Below, in pieces: positions 19,770-29,500 of a stretch of 64,000 nucleotides of DNA. The first letter of the stretch is position 1; every line of letters starts with the position of its first letter. Source of the stretch: Marivirga aurantiaca (GTDB taxonomy: Bacteria > Bacteroidota > Bacteroidia > Cytophagales > Cyclobacteriaceae); assembly GCF_016679925.1 (NCBI RefSeq), contig NZ_JAEQBW010000014.1:45778-109777 (forward strand). Direction: 5' to 3'. A program made the position numbers and the translations under genes. The notes under the pieces are model-generated. The model was not told the DNA's origin, made no database searches, and was given only the letters and a program-made list of their open reading frames with translations.

Positions 19770-20939
19770 CTAATTTATTAACAGCCCTTTGTTATTTAAT
19801 TTTACAAACACCATAGTAAGCGATCCGGCAAAATTAGTAGTACCTACTGCGTAAATTCCATTGTTTAATTCTACAGCATCAAATAAGGTGTCATCATTTC
19901 CTTCGCTTCCGAATGTACTGGTAAACAGAAGATTACCATTTATGTCTGTTTTGAGCAATAAAAAATCGGCTTGCTTTGAGGCAGTATTATTCACTCCTCT
20001 TTCTGTAGATCCAGACAATAACACTCCTTCTGAAGTTGCTTTCACTCCCTTCAGAAAATCTGAATCGGAGCCCCTATTAAACACAAGCGGTTGGGCATTT
20101 GTACTAGCCTGACCCGGGCTTGTCCAGTAGGAAAACAGGTGTGTTTGATTGTTCTGCTGCACCTCTCCAAAAGCAATTGTTTTAGATGTTTCCTGATAAT
20201 TGGTTAAATGCTTAATCGTAAAATTCTGGGAGGGAACTGAAGTAAGGGCGGCATCATTATCATCATTTATATAAAAAATAACAGGTCCTAACCCCAAAGC
20301 AAAAGTATTATTTCCTGTTTGAACAGCATTGGAAGAGGGCACACTATTTAGTAACTCACTTCGCTCTTCTGTGGAGGACATGCTTATGGTATTCAATTTA
20401 TTTACTCTCACATCATAAGCCGGATTTCCGGATAGTGAGGACAATAAAAGCAAATCTTCTTCAGATTCTTTTTCGGCACCAATCAAATTGAGGTTCTCAC
20501 CTTCGTAGGTAATTTGGCTCGAAGTTACTGAGTCCCCACTTGCATTGGTTTGAAAAAGGACTAACCCATTTCCTTCATCAATATTTGCACCAATGATTAT
20601 TTTATCATCTGTGTAAAATACGGTTTGTTTTGCTTCCCAGCTTTCACTTAAACTTTCAGGATAGTATTTATCAAAAACCTTGTTTCCTGATTGCGTCAAT
20701 CGAACCACTCTTATTTTTGTAGTGGTACCTGTTTCCCCCTGATTAAAGGAAGTGTTGTTACTCACAATTAGTAAATCCCCATTGGAGAGCACATCAATTG
20801 AAACCGGCTCGTCAAAGCCTGCCCCCGGAATTATTTTTAAGAAGGCTTCGGTGCTTGACGGGGTAACGCCCTCTTCAGTATTGCAGGCACTCATGTTTAG
20901 CAAAAGCAAAAATGCGATATATTTGAAATGCTTTATCAT
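19770..20939 (-). CDS. Lipoprotein, possible beta-propeller
   Basis: Lipoprotein of 389 residues with signal MIKHFKYIAFLLLLNMSAC (lipid on Cys19) and an acidic stretch after it (NTEEG). The mature part repeats beta-strand blocks such as VSIDVLSNGDLLIVSNN and KADFLLLKTDINGNLLFTSTFGSEGNDD, the pattern of WD40-like or Kelch-like propellers and of Bacteroidota T9SS-associated proteins. I see no catalytic motif. The start overlaps the end of the beta-barrel gene by 4 bp and the stop is 12 bp before the giant gene, so it is probably co-transcribed and may sit with the giant protein at the surface. Confidence 0.75.
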   Translation of the reverse strand: MIKHFKYIAFLLLLNMSACNTEEGVTPSSTEAFLKIIPGAGFDEPVSIDVLSNGDLLIVSNNTSFNQGETGTTTKIRVVRLTQSGNKVFDKYYPESLSESWEAKQTVFYTDDKIIIGANIDEGNGLVLFQTNASGDSVTSSQITYEGENLNLIGAEKESEEDLLLLSSLSGNPAYDVRVNKLNTISMSSTEERSELLNSVPSSNAVQTGNNTFALGLGPVIFYINDDNDAALTSVPSQNFTIKHLTNYQETSKTIAFGEVQQNNQTHLFSYWTSPGQASTNAQPLVFNRGSDSDFLKGVKATSEGVLLSGSTERGVNNTASKQADFLLLKTDINGNLLFTSTFGSEGNDDTLFDAVELNNGIYAVGTTNFAGSLTMVFVKLNNKGLLIN

Positions 20940-21964
20940 TTTAGCTTAGGATTAAAGTAAGGAAATCGAAAACCTACTTTCAGCCATAGGGCATGTCCTT
21001 TATAGTTTCCGTCTTTATACCCACTTAGAAGTAAGGTGTTCTGTTCATCATTAGTGAAGGCCGGACCTGTTGATTGACTGACTTCATCAAACAACCTATA
21101 TTGAAAAAGCAAGGCCACAGTAAAATAATTAGGCCCGAAAACCTTAAAGTTTGCCCTCGCTCCTGCAAGTGCACTCATATTAAACACATTCCTGTTATCC
21201 AAAATGTCTTTATTGTTGATATTCTCACCTCTTCCTTCAAGGGAAAATGTAGCATCCTGTAGGTAATGAAAGGAGGGGCCTGCAGTAGCTTCCAGCAAGA
21301 AGTTGTTAACAGGTAATTTATAATTAATTAGTAAGGGAAATTCTACCCACGTATGTCTCTCTGTAACAGATTGCTGCTCAGACTGGGCTGCGCCTTCAGT
21401 ACCTTCCCTATCTAATATCGTTTGTCTAAAAACGTAGTGAGCCTCTATATTGGCTGAAAATTTATCGTTGATAGGATATTGAAAGAAAAGCCCTCCACCT
21501 AATGAAGTGGTAAACTCATAAGTTCCAGGTTTCAGATCAATGTTTATTGTTTGATAATCCATTACCTGCACAAGGTTGTAAGCGGCTCCCCCATTTATCC
21601 CCCAAAAGAACTTAGGTGCAGTATCAAATCTCTCCGAAAGCAGGATTAACTCTGTCGGGTCTGCCTCTTTATTGACTTTGTATTCAGGGTCTAACCTAAG
21701 TAATTTTAGGAATGATTTTTCAGCCCTGCTTTCTTCTTCACTAAAAAGATGAGAAAGAGTCACTAATCTCAATGCTTCAATTTTTTCCTCTTTGCTAAAG
21801 CCATTATCAATACATTCATTTAGCAATTGGGGCAAAAGTTGTAACCTGCCTTCTTCATAGTAGTTTCTTGCATTACGCAATTTTTGGGTGCAGCTTTCCT
21901 GAGCGCTGAGGAGTGCCGGAAATAACCCCAGGATTAATAATATGATTAGCCTCTTATTTATCAT
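20936..21964 (-). CDS. Outer-membrane beta-barrel protein with N-terminal helical domain
   Basis: Exported protein of 342 residues. I start it at the ATG at 21964 (MINKRLIILL), directly before a typical signal peptide ending LLSAQ; the longer reading frame would put 14 charged residues ahead of the signal. The first 100 mature residues are helical and TPR-like (LRNARNYYEEGRLQLLPQLLNECI, RAEKSFLKLLRLDPEY). The rest has alternating amphipathic strands with glycine and aromatic residues (GINGGAAYNL, SLGGGLFFQYPI, ALWLKVGFRFPYF), the outer-membrane beta-barrel pattern. The start overlaps the STAND ATPase gene by 11 bp. The helical-domain-plus-barrel layout suggests a docking or anchoring role rather than a simple pore. 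Confidence 0.8.
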   Translation of the reverse strand: MINKRLIILLILGLFPALLSAQESCTQKLRNARNYYEEGRLQLLPQLLNECIDNGFSKEEKIEALRLVTLSHLFSEEESRAEKSFLKLLRLDPEYKVNKEADPTELILLSERFDTAPKFFWGINGGAAYNLVQVMDYQTINIDLKPGTYEFTTSLGGGLFFQYPINDKFSANIEAHYVFRQTILDREGTEGAAQSEQQSVTERHTWVEFPLLINYKLPVNNFLLEATAGPSFHYLQDATFSLEGRGENINNKDILDNRNVFNMSALAGARANFKVFGPNYFTVALLFQYRLFDEVSQSTGPAFTNDEQNTLLLSGYKDGNYKGHALWLKVGFRFPYFNPKLK

Positions 21965-24900
21965 CTGTTCTTTGTGATATGTGTGAATCGCTACAGGTTT
22001 TTTCATACACTAAATCGGAGGCCACAAAAGTCGCCCATTCTATGTTAGTCATATTTCTCTCTAACTCATTACAAAGTTGAGCGCCCATTTGATCTATGGA
22101 AAAAGGCCAGATATGGATTTCCCCATCTTCTGATGCAGAGAAGATATATTCCATGTTTTTGCTAAAGTCTGTGGACCATACCCAATCCTTGTGGTCAGCT
22201 AAAACAATCGGCTGTCTGGTAATTTCCGATAAATTCCAGACCCTTGTGGTTTTATCCTTTCCTGAGGAAAGCATAAAAGCAGCATCCTCGCTGATTTTAA
22301 TTTTATCAATACCTCCCTCATGCCCGGTCAATTCATTATAATCTCTAAATTCATTATCCGAAAACAGTTTTAAAGAACCACGGATATCACCAACACCAAT
22401 AAAACTATATTTCAATTCAACAGCACTTATGGCTACTGGATTTTTAAAGAATACAGAGTCTGTTCCATTTACTAAATTAACCTGTACCAGTTGGCCGGTT
22501 TCTGTGCCCATCCAAATGACATTTTTAGATGCATCATAATCAAAGTCATTTATTTTGATTGGGGACTTATAAATTTCCTGAGGCTGGTTTTTTGTGATTT
22601 TCTTGATCGAAAGACCTGCTTCATCCAAGACCAGCAAACTATTGTTTCCCATTCTCATTTTGACAAAAGAGCCACTTACCCCGGCAATTTCTTCCGGTTT
22701 CGGATTTTTATTATTTAAATTGTATTTTTCAATTATTGATGTCCCGTTTTCTTTAACAAATTGGCCAGCCGCATACAGAATATTGTTTTGTTCATCATAA
22801 ATAAGTGATTTCACTACCCTGCGAGTTCTTTTTCCGGCAATGGTATCTGCAACCCAAACCTCTGCTTGTTTACTCCATTTCAATATACTGCCCTTAGATC
22901 CCGCAGAGAAAAATGCTTCATCGGTAGGTCCTGCTATCACTACTTTAGCTGATTTTTCATGCCCTTGAAGCTTTGCGGTTAAAGGATGCTCAAAGCTTTT
23001 TAAAGCATAGTACAATCCATCATAAATCTCTGCATCAAACCTGTAATTGTTGTATCTCTTATCAAAAATATACGCTTGCTGAGCCAAAAGCCCTTTTAAT
23101 TCCTTATCATTTAGTTGCACTGACTTTACAGCAATGGCGTTTGCTATGGCCAAATACCTTAGCTGATCGGCCCTCGCTTTTTCGTCTTCAGCATATTTTT
23201 GCTGAAGCTTAGCTTTTTCTTCCGCTTTACGGGCATCTATTGCAGACTGACTGGCCTTTCCTTCTTGCTCTTCGGCAAAAATCCTTCGTTCTTCGGCAAG
23301 TAATGCTGCTTTTTCTGCATTGTCCCTTTCCCTTTGTGCTTCCATATAGGCCTTTTCCGCTTCCTCTTTGCGTTCATCTGCCAGGCTTCTTTGTACATTG
23401 GCCCTTTCCTTTTCCTTCTCAGCCAACTCAGCATTTTCAATAGCTATTTGTTCTTGCTGTCGGGCTAAAAGTTCCGCCCTTTTGGCTTCCGTTTGCTGAT
23501 AAAAGGCATAAATCAAAAACAAAAAGCAAATTACAGTAGCCGCTCCCATAATAAGTGCCGTAACCCTGGCTGTTCTTAGCCTTCGCTTTTGTTGTAGTTC
23601 TTTGGCACGTTGTTCAATAGCAAACTCTTCTTCGGAATGTTCCAAAAAAGACACTGTTCTTTCATAAGCAGGATGATACCGCTGTCCCCAAATGAGAGTC
23701 GGATTATGCTTTTCCCTCCAGTTTACAGCTAATTGTAGATCTGGCGGTCTCCATAAGCTGGTTTTACCTTGTTGATACATTTCCGCGGCATCGGCCAAAC
23801 GCTTATACATGTTAACGGCATCCGCTTCATCATTCACCCAGTTTTTCAATCGGCTCCAGATCCGCATAATACTTTCATGCGAAATATCTATAATTGAATC
23901 GCTGGAGAGCGGCACCCCAAATTGGGGCGTTAATAAGGATCTGCTCGGGTCTCTGAATTTCTCAATTACCTCTATAATGTTTTCTTCCGAAGCATCGGCT
24001 ATGGCCGCAATTTCCGATAGTTGGGTAGGCCTTCTAATACCATAGCTACCCCCACGTTTTTCCGTAATGGCTTTAAATAAATATTCGCAAATACGTTGCT
24101 GTTCATCATTTAATTCATCAAAAGCCTCATTGGCATGCATGGAAAGTGCTTCCGACATGGTACCAATGGCCTCATAATGCTTGATGTCCAGTGGCTCTTC
24201 CTTGTAATCTTTAAAGTGTCCCCAATAATCCCAGGTCCTCATCAAAGCATGTTGCAAAATCGGCAACTGATCGGGGTTGTCACCCAAATCATTTAATAAT
24301 TGCTGCACCAAACGAGGAGCTATTTCCGCATTTCCTACCGCTACCGGACCTGTAATTGCCCTGCGTTTCTGCTCGCGCGTCATCTGGGGAATAAGATATT
24401 GGCTATCATTGATCTGACGTGTAAGTTCAGGGAATTGTGAACACTCACCTATAAAATCAGAACGCATGGTAATGGCTACATAAATTGGGGCATCGGCATA
24501 ATTGATGGCCTCCATAAGCAAATTGATAAATGCCAGCGTTTCATTTATGGATTGTAAATTGGAGGGGTCTTTGAACCTGAAAAGTTCTTCAAACTGGTCC
24601 ACTAATATCAAATAATTGATATCTGAACTTCTCTTCATTTGCATGATGGTTTCCACCAAGCCTAAAGAAGAGCTGCGCAACATGGAAGACACAATAGTTT
24701 TTTTAATCTTTTTATCCTCCTCTGTAACTTCCTGAGCCGAATGCTGCGTGTTAATAAGTGCCTGGGCAAGGTTATCAATAGGAGCCGCACCTGGTCTGGT
24801 CACCACCACTTCCCAATCGGTACTTTTGCCGGTAAGAAACCCACCATACAAAATGGGTAAAACTCCGCAATAAATAAAAGAAGATTTACCACTCCCTGAG

Positions 24901-25088
24901 GGCCCAATTACTCCTACAAACCGATGTTTGGAAAGCTTTAATAAAACTTCATCGCTTTGACCCTCCCTGCCAAAAAATAAATGGCTTTCTTCTATTTTAA
25001 AGGGGCGAAGGCCTGGAAATGGATTAAGTTGCTTTCCCGGTTTTGCAAGTGAAACTTCTGTGGCAGTATGTTTTGTTTGATCCTTCAT
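21954..25088 (-). CDS. nSTAND1-type NTPase with membrane segment, coiled coil and WD40-like C-terminus
   Basis: Signal-transduction ATPase of 1044 residues. An N-terminal nSTAND1 module begins at NPFPGLRPF (22-30) and FFGRE (38-42), with Walker A GPSGSGKSS (62-70) and Walker B LILVDQFEELFR (about 158-169), then a winged-helix-like half to about 440. A single membrane helix (about 503-527) is followed by an Ala/Glu/Arg/Lys-rich coiled coil (about 530-640) and WD40-like repeats (about 660-1025; e.g. DKTTRVWNLS, EDGEIHIWPF). STAND proteins act as ATP-driven switches that oligomerise when the repeat sensor binds its ligand. The gene is 7 bp downstream of the TIR/DUF4062-like gene, its probable effector or partner. 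The membrane anchor places the WD40 part either in the periplasm or at the inner face; I cannot decide the topology. Confidence 0.9.
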   Translation of the reverse strand: MKDQTKHTATEVSLAKPGKQLNPFPGLRPFKIEESHLFFGREGQSDEVLLKLSKHRFVGVIGPSGSGKSSFIYCGVLPILYGGFLTGKSTDWEVVVTRPGAAPIDNLAQALINTQHSAQEVTEEDKKIKKTIVSSMLRSSSLGLVETIMQMKRSSDINYLILVDQFEELFRFKDPSNLQSINETLAFINLLMEAINYADAPIYVAITMRSDFIGECSQFPELTRQINDSQYLIPQMTREQKRRAITGPVAVGNAEIAPRLVQQLLNDLGDNPDQLPILQHALMRTWDYWGHFKDYKEEPLDIKHYEAIGTMSEALSMHANEAFDELNDEQQRICEYLFKAITEKRGGSYGIRRPTQLSEIAAIADASEENIIEVIEKFRDPSRSLLTPQFGVPLSSDSIIDISHESIMRIWSRLKNWVNDEADAVNMYKRLADAAEMYQQGKTSLWRPPDLQLAVNWREKHNPTLIWGQRYHPAYERTVSFLEHSEEEFAIEQRAKELQQKRRLRTARVTALIMGAATVICFLFLIYAFYQQTEAKRAELLARQQEQIAIENAELAEKEKERANVQRSLADERKEEAEKAYMEAQRERDNAEKAALLAEERRIFAEEQEGKASQSAIDARKAEEKAKLQQKYAEDEKARADQLRYLAIANAIAVKSVQLNDKELKGLLAQQAYIFDKRYNNYRFDAEIYDGLYYALKSFEHPLTAKLQGHEKSAKVVIAGPTDEAFFSAGSKGSILKWSKQAEVWVADTIAGKRTRRVVKSLIYDEQNNILYAAGQFVKENGTSIIEKYNLNNKNPKPEEIAGVSGSFVKMRMGNNSLLVLDEAGLSIKKITKNQPQEIYKSPIKINDFDYDASKNVIWMGTETGQLVQVNLVNGTDSVFFKNPVAISAVELKYSFIGVGDIRGSLKLFSDNEFRDYNELTGHEGGIDKIKISEDAAFMLSSGKDKTTRVWNLSEITRQPIVLADHKDWVWSTDFSKNMEYIFSASEDGEIHIWPFSIDQMGAQLCNELERNMTNIEWATFVASDLVYEKTCSDSHISQRTDDK

Positions 25089-25095
25089 TCGATCA

Positions 25096-26562
25096 TCATT
25101 GCTTTATTGATTCATAATTCTTTTGAAAGTTGCTTTCAATCAGCTTTATAAAATTATCCAATTTCTTATAGTCTGCTGAATTATCCACTTTTACTTCATA
25201 CCTGCTAGCATACTCCTTCTCAATATCTTTGGATTTATTGGTGAGAAATAATTTGTCGATAATCGGCTTTGACCTTCCAAAGCCTGGTGCTTTTAGCAGG
25301 TCCAATAACTTCATATGTACCCACTGATCGTTTACTGCATTTTGAAAAACAATAGCAGCATCCATTTGCTTTAGGGCATCAATATGTTGGTTTCTTAACT
25401 CCATTAGTTCCCCTTTTCTAGGTGGGGTAATGACTTTGATAGTGCTTTTTTCTAATTTTTTTATAACTGGCTTTAATTTCTCTTCATCTACTGGATCATA
25501 AAGCAGGTACAAAACCGGCTGCTTTTCTTCCAGATCTGATACAGTTAACCGGAGTTTCTTATTGAGTCCTCCATCAATTAATTCCTCCCAAAGGGTGTTT
25601 TTAAAATCTTCCAAAGATGTTTGTAAAACTTCTGCTCCTATGGAAGCATGGGAGTCTCTTTTCAGGTTATGTATAAAAGCCTTTTGCTTTTCGCTTGCAT
25701 ATTTTAGTGAAGGGGAAATCCAAATCAACCTACTAAGTTTAGCGGGGAAATTTCTTGACCTTTCTGCTGCCATTTCATTTTGCAAATCCATAACAGACAT
25801 TTCTGATCCGTTGGGAATAGGGCCATATGAACCTCCAATCAAGTGAAGGGAATATTGACACTTAGTAAGGTCTTGTCCAATCGATTCTTTTAAAGCCGTA
25901 ATTTTATGAGGAAGATTAGCCTTGGGATATACTTCATAGCCATGACGTAGCAACTCCCTTTTAATGATGTTCCTGGCGCCTGATAAATCTTGTCCTGTAT
26001 CTGATAAATAAACCGCTTTCCTCTTATAGGAGCTTTTCTTCTTCGGCATTTCCTCTGAGGTAATTTGAATCATTGCCTCATAAATATCAAAACTTAAATC
26101 TACCATTTTCATCCAGTAGTTTTTCTCTGCCTCTTCACTAAAAAACTCTGAAAACTCTCTTTTATCATCATCTTCATTAAGAAAGAGGTTATAGGTAGTA
26201 TAAGGCTTCAACCTTGGAGGAATATCCACATAATCCAGAGGGGCTTTAAAAACTGTAAAAATTCTACTATCCAATACGTCTTCTTTTAAAGTTGAATTGT
26301 CGAGGAAATATTGTTCCAGCCTGTCCAAACAAATTCCTGACAACACAAAGTCAGGTGATAATAGCGGAATGAGAATATCAGGGGCCACTGAGCTGGCTTC
26401 CTCCTGATCAGAAATCAAATGGATTTGGAATGGCTGATCTGTGGTTTGCCTAAGCATCATGTACAAAAACTTCTCGAAAAAACTGACCCAGCCACGATTT
26501 TTCAAAATAGGTTGATTGTCCAACTCTGCAAACAAAATATGTATGGATAATTTTTTGCTCAT
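25096..26562 (-). CDS. TIR/DUF4062-like multidomain signalling protein
   Basis: Cytoplasmic protein of 488 residues with no signal or membrane segment. Three alpha/beta blocks can be seen. The first (about 1-120) has TIR-like strands IHILFAE and ILIPLLSPDFV. The second (about 180-300) opens KRKAVYLSDTGQDLSGARNIIKRELLRHGYEVYP and has YSLHLIGGSYGPIP, the DUF4062 style. The third (about 345-445) has PVLYLLYDPVDEEKLKPVI and AAIVFQNAVNDQWV, TIR-like again. Whether it has a catalytic Glu for NAD cleavage is not clear by eye. It overlaps the transporter-like gene by 4 bp (ATGA) and lies 7 bp before the STAND ATPase, so the three products are probably made together and act together. Confidence 0.6.
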   Translation of the reverse strand: MSKKLSIHILFAELDNQPILKNRGWVSFFEKFLYMMLRQTTDQPFQIHLISDQEEASSVAPDILIPLLSPDFVLSGICLDRLEQYFLDNSTLKEDVLDSRIFTVFKAPLDYVDIPPRLKPYTTYNLFLNEDDDKREFSEFFSEEAEKNYWMKMVDLSFDIYEAMIQITSEEMPKKKSSYKRKAVYLSDTGQDLSGARNIIKRELLRHGYEVYPKANLPHKITALKESIGQDLTKCQYSLHLIGGSYGPIPNGSEMSVMDLQNEMAAERSRNFPAKLSRLIWISPSLKYASEKQKAFIHNLKRDSHASIGAEVLQTSLEDFKNTLWEELIDGGLNKKLRLTVSDLEEKQPVLYLLYDPVDEEKLKPVIKKLEKSTIKVITPPRKGELMELRNQHIDALKQMDAAIVFQNAVNDQWVHMKLLDLLKAPGFGRSKPIIDKLFLTNKSKDIEKEYASRYEVKVDNSADYKKLDNFIKLIESNFQKNYESIKQ

Positions 26563-29500
26563 ATTTCTACTGTTTGTGTTTCGGTAATAGCTGTAAATAT
26601 TTGTTTGGTAAATTCACCACTTTGGGCCATCAATGTATAAAAGTTGTTGATGTTTAATTGGAAAAGAACGGCCTGTTCAATTGTCAATAACTCTTCTGCT
26701 GCCAATTTTTTTTCCGGTACAAACAACTCTCCAAATACACTTCCTTTTTCCAGGATATAGTCTTCATCTTCTGCACTTTTAATCAATACTTTTCCTTTTG
26801 CTACTACATAAATGGCATTGTTTTCAGGAAGTGTCAAATTAATGGTTTCTCCTTCGGCAAGCATAACTAACTTGGTGTTGTCAGCTAAATCACAAAGTTC
26901 AGAACCGTTGATTTGGCTAAAGACATTCAGTTGTTTAAGGAACATCACTATTTCCACTAATAGGAAATGGCCATCACTAAGGCCATCATCCAATTTATTT
27001 CTGGAGATGTTTTCTACTAATTCTTCTCTTTCCGCTTCAGGTAACCGCTTAAATATTTGGGCAAATTGTTCCGGGTTTCTGTGATAAACAAGCCATGCCG
27101 CTACTTCCTGCAATAATTTATCTTTATTAAAAAGGTGGCCTATTACAGCAAATTGGGTTTGATAATCTTCCTGAGAGGCCAGGTTATAAAGAGCACATGC
27201 TTTCACCCAGCGTGATAACTGGTTATAGTCCCTGTTGAGGATGTTGTTTAATAATTCAAGGGGTTCAAACCGTTCCCTTGGATAGTAGTTTTCCAGTAAA
27301 TTCAATTTTTCAGTAATACTGATATCATCGGCCAATGGAAATAGCTTAGGCTTCAAATCCGGACTTACGAACATATCCAACAACTCCAAACCATAAGCAA
27401 TACCGTCTGATGTTTCAGAAAGTATGTTTTCTTTTACAAGGCTTACCGACTGAGTATCATAGACTAATGAAAGCAACATAAAAATCTGCTCATAGTTTTT
27501 ATTGATCTCTTCCTTAAAAGCCTGTTTCAATAAAGCATATTTTTCCTCTTTGGGAAGTTCTATGCGCGCTGCTAAATTCCAGGCCGCCTTACCAATCTCT
27601 TCATCTATTAATTGCAAAATGATTTGAGCCTGGTTGCCCTCCGCATTAAAATCCGTATAGCCAAATCCGGTCAACATTTGGTGTACAATTCTTTTATCCG
27701 GATAATCTATCTTTTTCAAAAGCAATGTTTTCGCCTCTTCTCCACCAATTTTGGACATTATTCTTATTACAGCAATCATTATTTTGTCTGACTGTCCTGA
27801 TTTGTGAAAAGCAGACTCCAAACTTTGTAAAACCGGCTCTCCTGCGGCTATTAGTGCTGCCGATGCAGCATGCCCAAACTTTACCGAGTCAAGCATGTCA
27901 ATTAAAACATTCCATGTTTCTCGCCTTTTTAGTAAACGAGCCGTATGAATGGCTTCCATTCTCACTGATAAATTGGCATCCTTTAACAAATCAATTAAGA
28001 GGAAAATATTTTTTGCATCCGCATATTGGTTAAAAAGCTTTGCCGCATATTGCCTCTTTTGAGGCTCCAAAGCCCTGCAAAGAAGGCTTAATTCATCAAA
28101 AGAAAGTGGGGCTACATCTTTTGACCTGCTTTCATTCATTGCTTTGTCTGCTAATTTTTTAAGGATATGGTTTGATAGCTCAGGATTTCCTGATTTGTCA
28201 TTTCCCAGATAATCTGCCATAGCAAGGCTTGCTTTTCCTTTGAAGTTTTTCTTATAGGCTTCAAAATGTTGTGGCTCTAATTTTTCCATCAGCTTTAAGC
28301 TATAGAGCTTCTTGGTTTCATCCTCACTTTCCAACTGTTTTAAAAGCAGGCGGCTGACAGAATATTCATTGGAGGCTTTACTTATGGACTTTTCTTTATT
28401 TTTAGCCAATGTGTTTTTCAGTGTGGATTTATATCCTGAATGCATTTGCCGGGTCACGTAATACCAAATCAAAAGCAATGGAATTACAGCAACAGAGATA
28501 GTCAGTAAATTAAATATTTCAATATTGTTCAAGAGCAAAATGACAGCACCGGCAATTAACCCTGCAAAAGCTGTTATTACTCCCTGAATTTTTGTTTGTA
28601 TATCAAACCTACTCTCTTCCTCCAATGGCAAAAAGTATAATTTGAAAGCTGGTTCATCAAGGGCGTCTTTCAAAGAAGTAACGAAAAGCTTGCTTACTGC
28701 AATAATTACAAAGAAAAATATAAAAGTTGGATTTGCTGGTGTATAGCCGAAGCCTGCTCCTATAAAGCATGCTGCTGCTGTTATTAGTAGAATAAGAATG
28801 GGATTAATGAGCAGGGATACCCTTAAACCATAAAGCGCTATAATTTTATCTGTAGCAAAGGTTTGAAAAAGGAAACTAAAAATAATAACCGTTCCATTGA
28901 AATAGGTAAGGAACAGGGCAAGGTTAGACTCAGTAAATTGAGCACTGGTTACACTTAGGAAAGAGTAATCTATAAAATTTACAGCTATCATAGAAATCAC
29001 TACAAATGAAATCATTAAGCGCATATATTTATCCGAAAACACTTTTTTATAGGGCACAAAACTATTTCCTGTGGCTCTTCTCAGATGCTGCCTGCAACTG
29101 TTCATTAACCAGGTAAAAGCCAAAAACATACCTCCAATACTTACCATGCTAAGCGTTATCAAATCCTTTTCAGTAAAGCCTGCAGAATTGAGCATAAAAG
29201 GGATTACCAATAACAAGGCTATGATGGAAGCGGAAAGTTGTCCCGTATCTATCCCTCCAATAATTCTTTTTGATTGCCTTAAATCGAATAAACGACTAAA
29301 GGCTCCCCAAAAAATAAGAAGGATTAGGTAAGTGAAGGGTAATACAATAGTAAAAGTTAAGAAGTAAAGAGGTTTTACATCCGGTAAGTAAATGTAGGCC
29401 ACTTCTACACTGGCAAGTATGCCGAATATTATTAAAAAAGTTCCGGTTGCCAACCTTTGGAAAGAAACTTTAGACTGGAAATAATTAAATATAGCTGTGG

